From: Candidatus Poribacteria bacterium
GTDB lineage: Bacteria > Poribacteria > WGA-4E > WGA-3G
Direction of reading: 5' to 3'
Assembly (NCBI GenBank): GCA_009841255.1
Contig: VXMD01000053.1
Span: 1-40,876, forward strand
Length of the DNA: 40,876 bases
Part shown: positions 40,834 through 40,876 of the stretch, one piece after another
How the letters are laid out: every line of letters begins with the position of its first letter
Numbering within the stretch: the first letter of the stretch is position 1
Notes under the pieces: generated by a model
Seen by the model: only the letters and a program-made list of their open reading frames with translations
Told to the model about the DNA's origin: nothing
Databases searched by the model: none
Position numbers and translations under genes: made by a program

Positions 40834-40876
40834 GCGGTTTTTTAGACCACTCCCTAAAGGAAGATTGTGCTATAAT

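Noticed and set aside
40862-40876. Extended -10 TGCTATAAT pointing right at the window edge
   Set aside because: No -35 box at 16-19 bases and no downstream sequence to judge; not listed as a feature.
1-40876. tRNA, rRNA or CRISPR arrays
   Set aside because: No GGTTCRANYCC tRNA arms in cloverleaf context, no rRNA cores, and no regularly spaced identical repeats were seen by eye.

Overview
The window (about 41 kb, moderate GC) looks like a metagenome-derived Gram-negative bacterium. It has waaA, tatAC and lspA, plus lipoprotein and Tat export signals. Several traits fit Candidatus Poribacteria: a PhyH dioxygenase paired with an FkbM methyltransferase, a secreted spondin protein with a 'PGLNMISIPL' module, dockerin-like calcium repeats, NAGPA and DNRLRE-like proteins, and many hairpin repeats between genes. 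That assignment rests on gene style, not on a marker gene. No rRNA, tRNA or CRISPR array was seen.

Layout. (1) 1-3.6 kb, minus: two secreted paralogues share an N-terminal module and a nearly identical promoter but carry different C-terminal modules (spondin; dockerin). (2) 3.6-8 kb: an SDR, an aldo/keto reductase, the FkbM/PhyH pair and a small membrane protein. (3) 8-12.2 kb, minus: a three-subunit periplasmic aldehyde oxidase/xanthine dehydrogenase with a Tat-exported 2Fe-2S subunit, a Mo subunit, an FAD/[4Fe-4S] subunit and a 79-residue Cys-rich protein. (4) 12.2-16 kb, plus: thioredoxin, Kdo transferase and a beta-CASP nuclease. (5) 16-19.3 kb, minus: surface or secreted proteins and folB. 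(6) 19.5-20.2 kb, plus: moaD-moaE, which feed the molybdopterin cofactor needed by region 3. (7) 20.2-34.7 kb, minus: a long housekeeping run with argE, rsmE, rpe, a PASTA protein, fmt, an orphan, lspA, an IleRS-like gene, yggT, proC, yggS, pgeF, a cupin, a zinc-ribbon protein, tatC and tatA. (8) 35.4-40.9 kb, minus: a type III restriction-modification operon with a hicAB toxin-antitoxin pair between mod and res.

The most notable find is the 912-codon gene at the ileS position (yggS-proC-yggT-ileS-lspA). It keeps the isoleucyl-tRNA synthetase framework and zinc cysteines but has lost HIGH, KMSKS and the editing aspartates while staying open, so it looks like a repurposed, catalytically dead synthetase. 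Second is a repeat family with the end CCGCAAGGA-N-ATTAAAA that sits directly before four gene starts and supplies their Shine-Dalgarno sequences; one copy is a 229-bp MITE-like element with terminal inverted repeats. Others are an ATT start for rpe (and probably proC), a MoaD whose Gly-Gly is buried by a three-residue tail, and a perfect 24-bp palindrome in a gene-free stretch. Recognisable promoters repeatedly show TTGnnn-17/18-TAnnnT, often with an extended TGC before the -10.
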